Shown one piece after another: positions 7,025-14,951 of a stretch of 17,059 bases of DNA (position 1 is the stretch's first letter; each line of letters starts with the position of its first letter). Source of the DNA: JAVBUZ01 sp031554725 (lineage in GTDB: Bacteria; Bacillota; Clostridia; Lachnospirales; Lachnospiraceae); the NCBI GenBank assembly GCA_031554725.1, contig JAVBUZ010000111.1, positions 1-17,059 on the forward strand, read 5' to 3'. A program made the position numbers and the translations under genes. The notes below the pieces were generated by a model that searched no databases, had not been told where the DNA came from, and saw only the letters and a list, made by a program, of their open reading frames with translations.

Positions 7025-7942
7025 CTACTTCTGCAAATTTATACTTTTGCGAAACGCCTCATAAACCTTCTTCTGATCATATTCCGGTGCGTACATTTCT
7101 GCGATCTCACATATGCAAGAAATCAGTTCATATTCTTGCTCCACCTCTTCCGATATGCAAATTACACTTTTACCTTTACGCAACTTCTTACATACTAGTT
7201 CTATAAGCCCCTGTTCCATACCACGCTCTATGCCTAATTTTATGCCCTGTTCTAGACCAATCTCTAAAATGCTCATTCTTACAGCCTCCCATTCTTCTGA
7301 CTGTTTTACATCACTTACTATTTCATTCAATTTTTCGATTCGTTTGTCTTTGACCAATATTTCCGGATTATCAAGCGTTGTTTTTTTCATGTATTGAAGT
7401 AAACTTATTAGTTCTGGGCTTCCTTCCTTGCTTGTCATATTAAGAAATATTTTCTGTGTTCCATCTTCCAAATGTAACCCTGCAATCTCTTCACATTGCT
7501 CCGTGAATGTATACTTTGCAAGGTTTTTTCCAAAAATATCTTCCTGCGTAATAAATATAATTACTGTAGAAGGTAAATACTTATACCTTGTTCTTTTTCC
7601 TGATTTAAGAATGGGTGAGTCTAAAAGGCCTTGATAATATCTAGCTCGCTTTTTAACATCATCACTTTCTGTATCATTCTGCATCTCTGCACTAAATTGA
7701 CGCGACTTATTATCCATTGCCCATGCGTCCAAACGAATTGCTCTTTTTCCGCTTTTATTTAGAACAACCTGCTCAACTTTTACCTCTTCCAATATGAGGT
7801 CATCCTCATCCATAATGATGCTAAGAACATTCTCATATGCTTCTTTTTGCTGCATCACTGACAAAAACAAAGCAAAATCACTTAAATTGAGTTCATAACC
7901 ATCCAGCCTTATTTCTGCTTCTGTTACTTTTTCTTCTTTCAT
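7025..7942 (-). CDS. Rpn-family recombination-promoting nuclease / PD-(D/E)XK transposase-like protein
   Basis: A 305-residue member of the large PD-(D/E)XK family often labelled 'PD-(D/E)XK nuclease family transposase' (related to E. coli RpnA, a DNA endonuclease that promotes RecA-independent recombination). Seen: an N-terminal segment LDGYELNLSDFALFLSVM, then the nuclease core RLDAWAMDN with Asp72 and AEMQND with Glu86-x-Gln88, a family-typical ExQ in place of ExK. Then RYYQGLLDSP, STVIIFITQEDIFG and GTQKIFLNMTS, and a C-terminal helix rich in EQG repeats (229-245). The frame is open to an ATG at 8041, but the ATG at 7942 follows GAAAGGAAG closely and is preferred. Family members are numerous, mobile-looking and variable in copy number. 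It sits alone on the minus strand, convergent with rfbC. The family name is secure; the biological role is not. Confidence 0.88.
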   Translation of the reverse strand: MKEEKVTEAEIRLDGYELNLSDFALFLSVMQQKEAYENVLSIIMDEDDLILEEVKVEQVVLNKSGKRAIRLDAWAMDNKSRQFSAEMQNDTESDDVKKRARYYQGLLDSPILKSGKRTRYKYLPSTVIIFITQEDIFGKNLAKYTFTEQCEEIAGLHLEDGTQKIFLNMTSKEGSPELISLLQYMKKTTLDNPEILVKDKRIEKLNEIVSDVKQSEEWEAVRMSILEIGLEQGIKLGIERGMEQGLIELVCKKLRKGKSVICISEEVEQEYELISCICEIAEMYAPEYDQKKVYEAFRKSINLQK

Positions 7943-8242
7943 ATATTTCTTCCTTTCTGCATTGTGGCAGAAAGTCTCTTGTCCTTCTCTCTGCCTGTTT
8001 CTTTGGGATTCAAGCAAGAGTTCCGTTCTCAAGATAGCCAAGAAGGCTAAAGAAGTTTAGATAATAGAATTTTGAAGTCATTGCTTATTTGTATATTAAC
8101 ATATGAGTATTGAAAAGTAAATCAAAACATACTCGTTTTTTAATTATTTTTTTATCTTAATTTCATTTACTCACACAATGAACTCATTCACTACATTTAC
8201 CAACGTGATTCTGACACTGTCATTTTTCCGCTGCTTATTGCT

Positions 8243-8674
8243 TTATATTTCTCTAGTTATGCCCTCATGTGCAAGCTCTAGGGACTCAATTGCTACCTCA
8301 TTGTTTGATGGGTTAAAGTCTGACGCTGTATATTTAGTTGGCCACGCGGAGATTATAGTCCATTTGGCAAGTTCTTGATAATTTCCATCGTGTAAACTAA
8401 TTACTACGTTTTTTCTATTAACCGTTCCCCCCTCTATCTCTTTTATCCAATTATATAGTTCCATTGATTCTGTCACTCCCCACTTCAAGGTGAGATTGCC
8501 ATATTTCACTAACCCTGGCTGTTTTCCTACCGTGTTTCCTGGGAATTTACCTTCTCTGTACTCAATTGGTCCCACTGAAATGTCAGGTGCACTGATTTCC
8601 GAAAATCCACCCACTACTTTTCCATCAATTGCCACACGATAATTATACCTTCTAAATGGATATGTCATTGTCAT
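8243..8674 (-). CDS. Phage-tail-like tube protein (T4 gp19 / contractile injection system tube family), orphan
   Basis: A 143-residue protein of the 'conserved hypothetical phage tail region' family, the inner-tube subunits of contractile phage tails and extracellular contractile injection systems. These are Hcp-like beta-barrels that stack as hexamers. Seen in family order: PFRRYNYRVAIDG, GGFSEISAPDISV, IEYREGKFPGN, KQPGLVKYGNLTLKWGVTE, YNWIKEIEGG, RKNVVISLHDG, WTIISAWPTKYTASDF, and the diagnostic ending NEVAIESLELAHEGI. Length is normal and the gene looks intact, with a GAGGAGG site 8 bases before the ATG. No sheath, baseplate, spike, ATPase or tape-measure gene is present on either side; neighbours are a nuclease gene and manC. 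It may be a remnant or satellite of an injection cluster elsewhere. The family call is strong; whether the gene is used is unknown. Confidence 0.88.
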   Translation of the reverse strand: MTMTYPFRRYNYRVAIDGKVVGGFSEISAPDISVGPIEYREGKFPGNTVGKQPGLVKYGNLTLKWGVTESMELYNWIKEIEGGTVNRKNVVISLHDGNYQELAKWTIISAWPTKYTASDFNPSNNEVAIESLELAHEGITREI

Positions 8675-8842
8675 TGCCTCTTCCTCCTCACTATTTCATC
8701 GAATCTACATGTAAATATCATTATAATAGTTGACCACTGAGGGTGCGGGCATTTTGGGGATTGATATATTGCTTGGCAAAATAGTAAAATTTATTTTTCT
8801 TCATTGCTGTCCCTCACCAATTTCCCAAATCAATGCTGTAAA

Positions 8843-10153
8843 CTACAATTCGAGCTTCTGTTTATCATACACACTAATGGCTTCACCAAGCTGTACCTCA
8901 ATAAGTATTAGCTGCGTTTTAGCAATAATCGTATGTGGGCAGCCTGCAAGCATTGTAATAACGTTTCCTGTTTTTACTTTCTGCTCCATGCCATCTACGA
9001 TGGTTCTCCCTTCGCCAGCAACCACGACCCAAACCTCATCTCGGTTCTTATGACTGTGATAGTTCATGGAGTGACCAGCATTTAATGTGACCTTAATAGT
9101 CATGGATGCCTCTTCCACATCTATGACCCTAAAGCTTCCCCAGCTCTTTTCCGCAAACATGATTTGCTGCTCAAACTCATCTACAAATGGCTTTATATAG
9201 CTACTCTGCTCTTTATCACTCACTAAGATTCCTTCTGGTGAAGCAGAAATCACAACATCATGAAGCCCCATAGCAAGCACTGGCACATCCATCTCATTGA
9301 TAATGTGTACATTAGAGCAGTTTTCATTCAGTACACCTTTGCCGACAACATTCTCTTCCATTGCCTCAGTAAGAGTATTCCATGTTCCAAGGTCTTTCCA
9401 CTGGCCCGCAAAACGCTGAACCTGAATCTTGTCTTCTTTTTCCACAACTGCATAGTCAAAGGATATTTTAGTTAAGGTATCATATTTTGCAAACAAATCA
9501 TGATAATCCACGAAGTCAATCAACTTGTGAGCAATCTCCATAACATATTTCAGTTTGTAAGCAAATACCCCGCCATTCCAAAGTGCTCCCTGTGCAATGT
9601 ACTCTTTTGCCACCTGGGCACTTGGTTTTTCCTTAAAGGTCTTCACCGTGGCTATACGCTTCGTACTATCTGGAATAATATAGCCATATTTTTCGCTTGG
9701 ATAAGTCGGCTCAATACCCATAAGTACAAGGTTAGCCTCTCCCTTGTCTGCCTGCTCAGCCAGACCCTTTAGCGCACAAAAATAGTCGTCCTCCACATAA
9801 GGGTCTACTGGACAAACTACCACAGACTCTTCTGGACTAACGCACATCACATCTACCAGATATGCCGTAGCTAGGGCTATCGCCGGAAAGGTATCCCTTC
9901 TGCAAGGCTCTACAGAAATTCCAACACCATCACCAAGCTGATTATAAATTGCTGAAACCTGAGACTTACTTGTTGCAATTGTTATAGTTGCATCAGCATC
10001 TTCCTTCTTAATCTGTCGATACATTCTTTGCACCATGGACTCATAGGTGTCATCCTCTTGCTTGAAAATCTTGATAAACTGCTTACTTCTAATATCATTG
10101 GATAACGGCCACAAACGCTTACCAGAGCCACCAGATAATAATATAATGTTCAT
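8843..10153 (-). CDS. manC: Mannose-1-phosphate guanylyltransferase, type II with C-terminal cupin (ManC)
   Basis: Makes GDP-mannose from GTP and mannose 1-phosphate. The C-terminal cupin is the mannose-6-phosphate isomerase domain of bifunctional members. From the ATG at 10153 it has 436 residues: GGSGKRLWPLS at 8-18 (nucleotide-binding loop), VEPCRRDTFPAIAL at 81-94, FKEKP at 173-177, ALWNGGVF at 190-197, WKDLGTWNTL at 252-261, then the cupin with HSHKNRDEVWVVVAGEG at 366-382 and GCPHTI at 404-409. The frame also opens at an ATG at 10168, but only the 10153 start follows a G-rich site (GGGGAAG) and it gives the standard MNIILLSGG beginning. It is the last gene of the minus-strand cluster and supplies GDP-mannose to the gmd/fcl branch or directly to a mannosyltransferase. 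Confidence 0.93.
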   Translation of the reverse strand: MNIILLSGGSGKRLWPLSNDIRSKQFIKIFKQEDDTYESMVQRMYRQIKKEDADATITIATSKSQVSAIYNQLGDGVGISVEPCRRDTFPAIALATAYLVDVMCVSPEESVVVCPVDPYVEDDYFCALKGLAEQADKGEANLVLMGIEPTYPSEKYGYIIPDSTKRIATVKTFKEKPSAQVAKEYIAQGALWNGGVFAYKLKYVMEIAHKLIDFVDYHDLFAKYDTLTKISFDYAVVEKEDKIQVQRFAGQWKDLGTWNTLTEAMEENVVGKGVLNENCSNVHIINEMDVPVLAMGLHDVVISASPEGILVSDKEQSSYIKPFVDEFEQQIMFAEKSWGSFRVIDVEEASMTIKVTLNAGHSMNYHSHKNRDEVWVVVAGEGRTIVDGMEQKVKTGNVITMLAGCPHTIIAKTQLILIEVQLGEAISVYDKQKLEL

Positions 10154-10232
10154 TTTATTCTTCCCCATATAATAAAGTTAAACGGATGCAGCTAAACTGC
10201 ACCACATACCCTAATAAGCACTCACATGCCAA

Positions 10233-11177
10233 CTAACGTTCTGCTCTCATTGGATTATTTAAAAAATCCTTATAGGACTCTCTAATTCCATCTTCCAACT
10301 CCGTCATATACTTCCAACCTATCTTCTCAGCCTTACTCACATCCAGTAACTTTCTTGGAGTGCCATTCGGTTTCGTAGTATCCCACTTAATCTCGCCACT
10401 ATATCCAACCACCTTAGCAACTAGTTCTGTCAGCTCTTTAATAGTTAGCTCCTTGCCAGTACCCGCATTAACAGCCTCGTCACCACTGTAATTGTTCATC
10501 AGAAAAACACAAAGGTTTGCCAAATCATCCACATAAAGAAACTCACGTAATGGTGAACCATCTCCCCAGCAGACTACCTCGGTCTTTCCTCCTTCCTTTG
10601 CCTCATGGAAACGGCGAATTAGGGCAGGTAAAACATGAGAATGGGTGGGATGATAATTGTCATTTGGACCATATAGATTTGTCGGCATAACACTGATATA
10701 ATCCGTGCCGTATTGCTTGTTTAGAAACTCGCAGTATTTTAGACCAGAAATCTTAGCTAGTGCATAAGCCTCATTGGTCTTTTCTAGCTCACCTGTCAGC
10801 AAACACTCTTCCTTCATCGGCTGAGGGGCCATACGAGGATAAATACATGAGCTGCCAAGGAACTCCAATTTCTTACAACCGTTCTTCCATGCAGAATTAA
10901 TAACATTCATCTCCATAATCATATTAAACCACATAAAATCAGCCAATGCGTCCTGGTTTGCGATGATACCGCCAACCTTTGCCGCAGCAAGAAATACATA
11001 TTCTGGTTTTTCTTTTTCAAAGAATGTTTCCACATCTGCCTGACGGCACAAATCTAACTCATTATGAGTTCTGGTAATAATATTGTGGTATCCTTGACGT
11101 TCCAGCTCCCTAACGATAGCGGAACCTACCATTCCTCTATGTCCTGCAACATAGATTTTTGCATCTTTTTCCATCAT
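10233..11177 (-). CDS. fcl: GDP-L-fucose synthase (Fcl/WcaG)
   Basis: Epimerises and reduces GDP-4-keto-6-deoxymannose to GDP-L-fucose with NADPH. The 314 residues match the family. Seen: AGHRGMVGSAI at 11-21 (the Rossmann motif in the form typical of Fcl), NELDL at 39-43, AAAKVGGI at 64-71, GSSCIYP at 108-114 with the catalytic serine region, Tyr138 and Lys142 in YALAK, and PTNLYGPNDNYHP at 165-177. The start has GAAGG at proper spacing; two ATG codons are adjacent and either could serve. It lies 46 bases after the gmd stop and 79 bases before the manC start. If gmd is inactive, this enzyme has no substrate unless another copy exists in the genome. Confidence 0.95.
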   Translation of the reverse strand: MMEKDAKIYVAGHRGMVGSAIVRELERQGYHNIITRTHNELDLCRQADVETFFEKEKPEYVFLAAAKVGGIIANQDALADFMWFNMIMEMNVINSAWKNGCKKLEFLGSSCIYPRMAPQPMKEECLLTGELEKTNEAYALAKISGLKYCEFLNKQYGTDYISVMPTNLYGPNDNYHPTHSHVLPALIRRFHEAKEGGKTEVVCWGDGSPLREFLYVDDLANLCVFLMNNYSGDEAVNAGTGKELTIKELTELVAKVVGYSGEIKWDTTKPNGTPRKLLDVSKAEKIGWKYMTELEDGIRESYKDFLNNPMRAER

Positions 11178-11223
11178 TTATGATACCTTCTATTTTTTCT
11201 CTGTGAATAATCTACTGGACATT

Positions 11224-12256
11224 TTACTTTACTATACCTTTTTCAAGATATTCTTCAAGGTTCATACGAATATGCTCCTCAGCTCTTTCAATTGCAACTT
11301 TTTCCATGTCATGCTTTGTCATAAGTTCAACAAGTTCCTCAAAGCTAGTCTTAGTCGGATTCCATCCAAGCTCAGTCTTTGCTTTGGTAGGATCACCCCA
11401 AAGGTTGACAACATCGGTTGGACGATAAAAGTCAGGGCTTACCTCAACGATAACTTTTCCAGTCGCCTTATTAATGCCCTTCTCGTTCATGCCTTCACCT
11501 TGCCATTCAACTTCGATACCTGCATGATGAAAAGAAAGAGTTACAAACTCACGAACTGAATGCTGAACACCTGTAGCAATAACAAAGTCTTCCGGCTTAT
11601 CATTCTGAAGAATTAGCCACATGCACTCAACATAGTCCTTAGCATAACCCCAGTCACGTAGTGAATCCAAATTGCCAAGATACAGCTTATCTTGCTTACC
11701 TTGCGCAATCCGTGCAGCTGCAAGAGTAATCTTTCTCGTAACGAAGGTCTCTCCTCTTCTTTCGCTCTCATGATTGAATAGAATACCAGAACAGCAGAAC
11801 ATGTTATAGGCTTCTCTGTATTCCTTTACAATCCAGAATCCATACTGCTTAGCAACTGCGTAAGGGCTATATGGATGGAAAGGGGTTGTTTCGCGCTGTG
11901 GAACTTCCTCGACCAGTCCGTAAAGTTCAGAAGTAGATGCTTGGTAAATACGGCAGGTCTTCTCCAAGCCACACATACGGACAGCTTCAAGAACTCTTAA
12001 CACCCCTGTTGCAACAACATCAGCAGTATACTCAGGAACATCAAAAGAAACCTGAACATGGGACTGTGCCGCAAGATTATAGATTTCATCAGGTTTTATT
12101 TCACCAATCAGCTTTACAAGGCTAATAGAATCGCCCAAATCTCCAAACTTTAGATGAAAGTTCGATATCCCTTCTAAGTGCCCAATGCGTTCCCTTAAAT
12201 CTTCGGATGAACGGCGAATCATGCCGTATACTTCGTAGCCCCTTCTCCAGCAAAAT
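11224..12256 (-). pseudogene. gmd: GDP-mannose 4,6-dehydratase (Gmd), N-terminus lost
   Basis: Gmd converts GDP-mannose to GDP-4-keto-6-deoxymannose. An open frame from an ATG at 12222 gives 332 residues beginning MIRRSSEDLRERIG, which in intact enzymes follows about 27 residues (the GITGQDGSYLAE Rossmann motif and LLEKGYEVYG). Just upstream, 12223-12256 still encodes ILLEKG and GYEVYG, but in two different frames because of an extra G in a run of four (12239-12242). Further upstream neither strand nor any frame encodes the NADP-binding motif. The rest is intact: AAQSHVQVSF at 51-60, STSELYG at 96-102, Tyr121 and Lys125 in YAVAK, NHESERRGETFVTRK at 150-164, and WGDPTKAKTELGWNP in the C-terminal part. 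No good ribosome binding site precedes 12222. I read it as a 5'-truncated, frameshifted gene, probably inactive. A sequencing error could explain the extra G but not the missing motif. Confidence 0.78.
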
Positions 12257-12356
12257 TCATTTCTTTACAGGCTTACTTCTTCTAGTTTTTACTTCTTTTC
12301 ATCGCTCTCTTTGATAGAATCTACCTTCAAACATGTATAGCATCACTCTCTTGCTC

Positions 12357-13289
12357 TTATCTACATTGTTTTTTAATCCATTCTGCCGTTCTTCTAATAC
12401 CATTTTCAAACGATATACTTGGAATGAATCCTGTATCTTCAGTTAATTTTTTTATATCAAATATATCTTTTGGGAGTTCTATTACATTACTTGTAATTTT
12501 TCCAAATCCCAACGCAACATTAGTCCCACCATTCAGTTCATTTGCTACTTCTCCAATAATTACCAAAAAATCGCGCAATTGCTTTGCCTCTCCAGAACCT
12601 ATTGTATAATGTGTTCCGTTTATGCCTTTTTCTGCAATTAAAAACAAAGCTCGTGCCACATCACTTACATGTACAAAATCATAATACTGACTGCCCGCAG
12701 ACAAAGCTGGTGTTTCTCCCGCAAAAACCTTTCGAATAATTGTATTTACAAGTCGTGCAGATGTCTCTTCTTCACCATACGTATTTATAATCGGCCAAAA
12801 AAATCTAATCCCGTAACTTCCACATTTTGCTTTACCCATCCAATGTGCAGCAGTTTTTGCCGCTTTATACATAAATCCCATATTAGTCACAACCTTATCA
12901 TTACTCATCTCTACAAGTGCCTCTACTTCATGCATACTTCCGCATCCGACAAATGTTTTTATGCCTAACTCATTACAAACATCAATCAAATCCAATGTAG
13001 AATTAAGATTTAAAAGTTGTATTTCTTGATTTTTAGCATCCTCATCAGAAACGCCTTGCCAAGCAATATGAAATAGAGCATCAATATCTCTATCTTTGAT
13101 AATGGTCGATAAATATTTAAAGTTAACTATATTACATTCTATTTTTCTTACACCTAATTCATCAATGCATACTGCATTCTTTGAATCTTTCCGTATTACA
13201 GCTAGTACATCAACACCCTGTTTCACCAGTTCTCTTACAAGAAATCTTCCAATAAAACCTGTTGCTCCTGTTACAATCGCTTTTTTCAT
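12357..13289 (-). CDS. NAD(P)-dependent sugar-nucleotide reductase/epimerase (short-chain dehydrogenase)
   Basis: A 310-residue extended short-chain dehydrogenase. From the ATG at 13289: KKAIVTGATGFIGRFLV with GATGFIG at 8-14, LFHIAWQGVSD where many epimerases have HLAA, CGSMHE with the catalytic serine, and a YKAAK pair after NMGFM, then YDFVHVSDVARAL. It probably reduces or epimerises a 4-keto sugar attached to CDP, given that an RmlC-like 3,5-epimerase, rfbG and rfbF lie immediately upstream in the same operon. The frame can be extended to a TTG at 13304, overlapping the epimerase gene; the ATG lies one base after that gene's stop, so coupled translation is more likely. The exact stereochemistry of the product cannot be read from sequence. 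A 134-base gap containing the gmd lesion follows it. Confidence 0.82.
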   Translation of the reverse strand: MKKAIVTGATGFIGRFLVRELVKQGVDVLAVIRKDSKNAVCIDELGVRKIECNIVNFKYLSTIIKDRDIDALFHIAWQGVSDEDAKNQEIQLLNLNSTLDLIDVCNELGIKTFVGCGSMHEVEALVEMSNDKVVTNMGFMYKAAKTAAHWMGKAKCGSYGIRFFWPIINTYGEEETSARLVNTIIRKVFAGETPALSAGSQYYDFVHVSDVARALFLIAEKGINGTHYTIGSGEAKQLRDFLVIIGEVANELNGGTNVALGFGKITSNVIELPKDIFDIKKLTEDTGFIPSISFENGIRRTAEWIKKQCR

Positions 13290-13290
13290 A

Positions 13291-13860
13291 TTAATTGATT
13301 CCAATCATTCTCTTATATTCTGTCAATGTGGGCCAATTCTTATCTTTTTCAGTAGCAATTACATTCTCTATACCATACTCCTTCAGCGGCCATGGTATAG
13401 CAAGTTCTAAATCATCCCATCTAATTCCTCCGCATGCTTCTGGAACATATTTTCCCGAACATTGATAAGAAAAAATTGTATCATCTGTTAGAGAAATAAA
13501 TCCATGTGCAAACCCTTCTGGTATAAAAACAACTTTTTGTTCCTCTGCTTTTACTAATTCTGCGTGAAACTGCCCAAACGTGTTTGAACCTTCTCTTAAA
13601 TCAACAGCAACATCAAACAATACACCTTTTATTACATGTATTAATTTTGCTTGTGAATCAGTGTTCTGATAGTGTAGCCCTCTCAAAGCCCCTTTTTTTG
13701 AATAAAGGTCACTGCTCTCTGTGAAATCACAAATAATTCCATTTTCTGCATAAATGTTTTTTTCATAATATTTTTTATATAGTCCGCGTTCATCATTAAA
13801 CATATGTGGCTGAATAATTATAAGTCCTTCAATATTTGTCTTATTAAACTGAAATGGCAC
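13291..13860 (-). CDS. RmlC-like NDP-4-keto-6-deoxyhexose 3,5-epimerase, probably CDP-linked
   Basis: A cupin epimerase of 189 residues, the second rfbC-type gene in the window. Active-site positions are kept: His63 in LRGLHYQ, Lys72 in QAKLIHVIKG, His119 in GFAHGF, Tyr132 in FSYQCSGKY, Asp150 in IRWDDLEL, and the EKD near 173. It is therefore expected to be catalytic. Its place between rfbG and a reductase suggests it acts on CDP-4-keto-6-deoxyglucose, like AscE of the CDP-ascarylose route, rather than on the dTDP sugar. Start: the frame reaches a GTG at 13869, but AAAGGAC lies only two bases before it; the GTG at 13860 is 10 bases from that site and gives the normal beginning MPFQFNKTNIEGL. 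Base composition is more AT-rich than the rfbABDC operon. It could still be a spare dTDP-sugar epimerase. Confidence 0.86.
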   Translation of the reverse strand: MPFQFNKTNIEGLIIIQPHMFNDERGLYKKYYEKNIYAENGIICDFTESSDLYSKKGALRGLHYQNTDSQAKLIHVIKGVLFDVAVDLREGSNTFGQFHAELVKAEEQKVVFIPEGFAHGFISLTDDTIFSYQCSGKYVPEACGGIRWDDLELAIPWPLKEYGIENVIATEKDKNWPTLTEYKRMIGIN

Positions 13861-13901
13861 ACAAGTCACCGTCCTTTCAAATTCTTCTTTAATAATACCT
13901 T

Positions 13902-14948
13902 TTACCTCAACAAAAAATCTTCAATTTGCTTATCCATACATTTGATAACATCTCCGCCCTCAATCCAGCACTTGCTCCATTCAACAACCTTCTCAATTGC
14001 TTTATCAAGATTCCAATGTGGACTCCAGCCAAATGTGGTCTTCAACTTACTACAATCCAGTTTCAGAAAATTTGCCTCATGTGGTCCCCCATCAAATTTG
14101 TTAATCCACTGCAATCCATCTCCCCAATATCTAACAAAAATGTCAACAAGTGCCCCCGTCTGAAAACAATCCTGTTCATCCGGTCCAACATTGTAATAAC
14201 CTGCATACTTTCCATCCTGATATTGTAAAGCCGCAATCATGAGATAAACATAGAGTGGTTCAAGCACATGCTGATAAGGTCTTGTAGAAAACGGATTTCT
14301 AACCACAATGTCTTCATGATTCATAGCTGCACGAATACAATCAGGAATGATTCTGTCATTAGCAAAATCTCCGCCACCAACTACATTTCCTGCTCTTGCT
14401 GTGGAAATAGCAATTGCTCCATCAGAAAAAAAACTATTCTTATAGCTATGGGTTACCAACTCAGAGCAAGACTTTGAGTTGGAGTATGGGTCAAATCCAT
14501 CGAGTTCCTCATTTTCTCTATACCCCCATTCCCATTCCTTATTTAGATATACTTTATCAGTTGTAACATTAAGGAAAGACTTTACACAACTACTATTACG
14601 TACACATTCAAGTATATTTACGGTTCCCATTACATTTGTTTCATATGTATAAACTGGATTCGTATAGCTATCTCTAACTATAGGCTGTGCCGCTAAATGC
14701 AGAACGATTTCTGGTTTGAATTCTTCAAATGTTTTGAATAAATGGTTGTAATCTCTAATATCGCCAATTATATGATTTATTTTATCTTCTATACCGGCAA
14801 TCGAAAAAATATTGGGTTCAGTAGGCGGTAGCAATGAGTATCCAGTTACAATTGCCCCTGCATTCAAAAGAATTCTTGTTAGCCATACTCCTTTAAATCC
14901 AGTATGACCAGTTATTAACACTTTTTTACCTTTATAAAAATCAAGCAT
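13902..14948 (-). CDS. rfbG: CDP-glucose 4,6-dehydratase (RfbG/DdhB)
   Basis: Converts CDP-glucose to CDP-4-keto-6-deoxyglucose, the branch point for CDP-linked deoxysugars. The 348 residues are close to the usual 350-360. Seen: KKVLITGHTGFKGVWL with GHTGFKG at 14-20, the form specific to this enzyme; HLAAQPIVRDSYTNP at 84-98; NVTTDKVYLNKEW at 127-139, where Thr130, Asp131 and Lys132 replace the TDE of dTDP enzymes; Tyr155 and Lys159 in YSNSK; STARAGNVVGGGDFA and RPYQHVLEPL further on. The ATG is three bases after the rfbF stop, with GAGGA at the right distance inside the end of rfbF, so the pair is coupled. Intact. Confidence 0.96.
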   Translation of the reverse strand: MLDFYKGKKVLITGHTGFKGVWLTRILLNAGAIVTGYSLLPPTEPNIFSIAGIEDKINHIIGDIRDYNHLFKTFEEFKPEIVLHLAAQPIVRDSYTNPVYTYETNVMGTVNILECVRNSSCVKSFLNVTTDKVYLNKEWEWGYRENEELDGFDPYSNSKSCSELVTHSYKNSFFSDGAIAISTARAGNVVGGGDFANDRIIPDCIRAAMNHEDIVVRNPFSTRPYQHVLEPLYVYLMIAALQYQDGKYAGYYNVGPDEQDCFQTGALVDIFVRYWGDGLQWINKFDGGPHEANFLKLDCSKLKTTFGWSPHWNLDKAIEKVVEWSKCWIEGGDVIKCMDKQIEDFLLR

Positions 14949-14951
14949 TGA

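Noticed and set aside
7113..7634. Plus-strand open frames of 68-94 codons inside the nuclease gene
   Set aside because: Shadows of the minus-strand gene; no start signals or family resemblance.
7943..8041. N-terminal extension of the nuclease frame by 33 codons
   Set aside because: A strong GAAAGGAAG site immediately precedes the internal ATG at 7942, and the extra residues do not resemble the family.
8105..8155. GAGTAT/ATACTC dyad followed by T-runs, terminator-like on the plus strand
   Set aside because: Only six pairs around a 19-base loop, and no plus-strand gene ends nearby.
8720..8735. TATAAT-like box upstream of the tube gene and TTGACC on the opposite strand
   Set aside because: No matching -35 or -10 partner at proper spacing for either, so no promoter call is justified.
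13290..13304. TTG start extending the reductase gene into the upstream epimerase gene
   Set aside because: An ATG with the normal Rossmann beginning occurs at 13289, one base after the upstream stop; the extension adds only five residues with no family support.
14824..14831. GGCGGTAG, matching the core of the ops/JUMPstart element found upstream of polysaccharide operons
   Set aside because: It lies inside the rfbG coding sequence, on the strand opposite to transcription, and encodes ordinary codons (LLPPT); a chance match.
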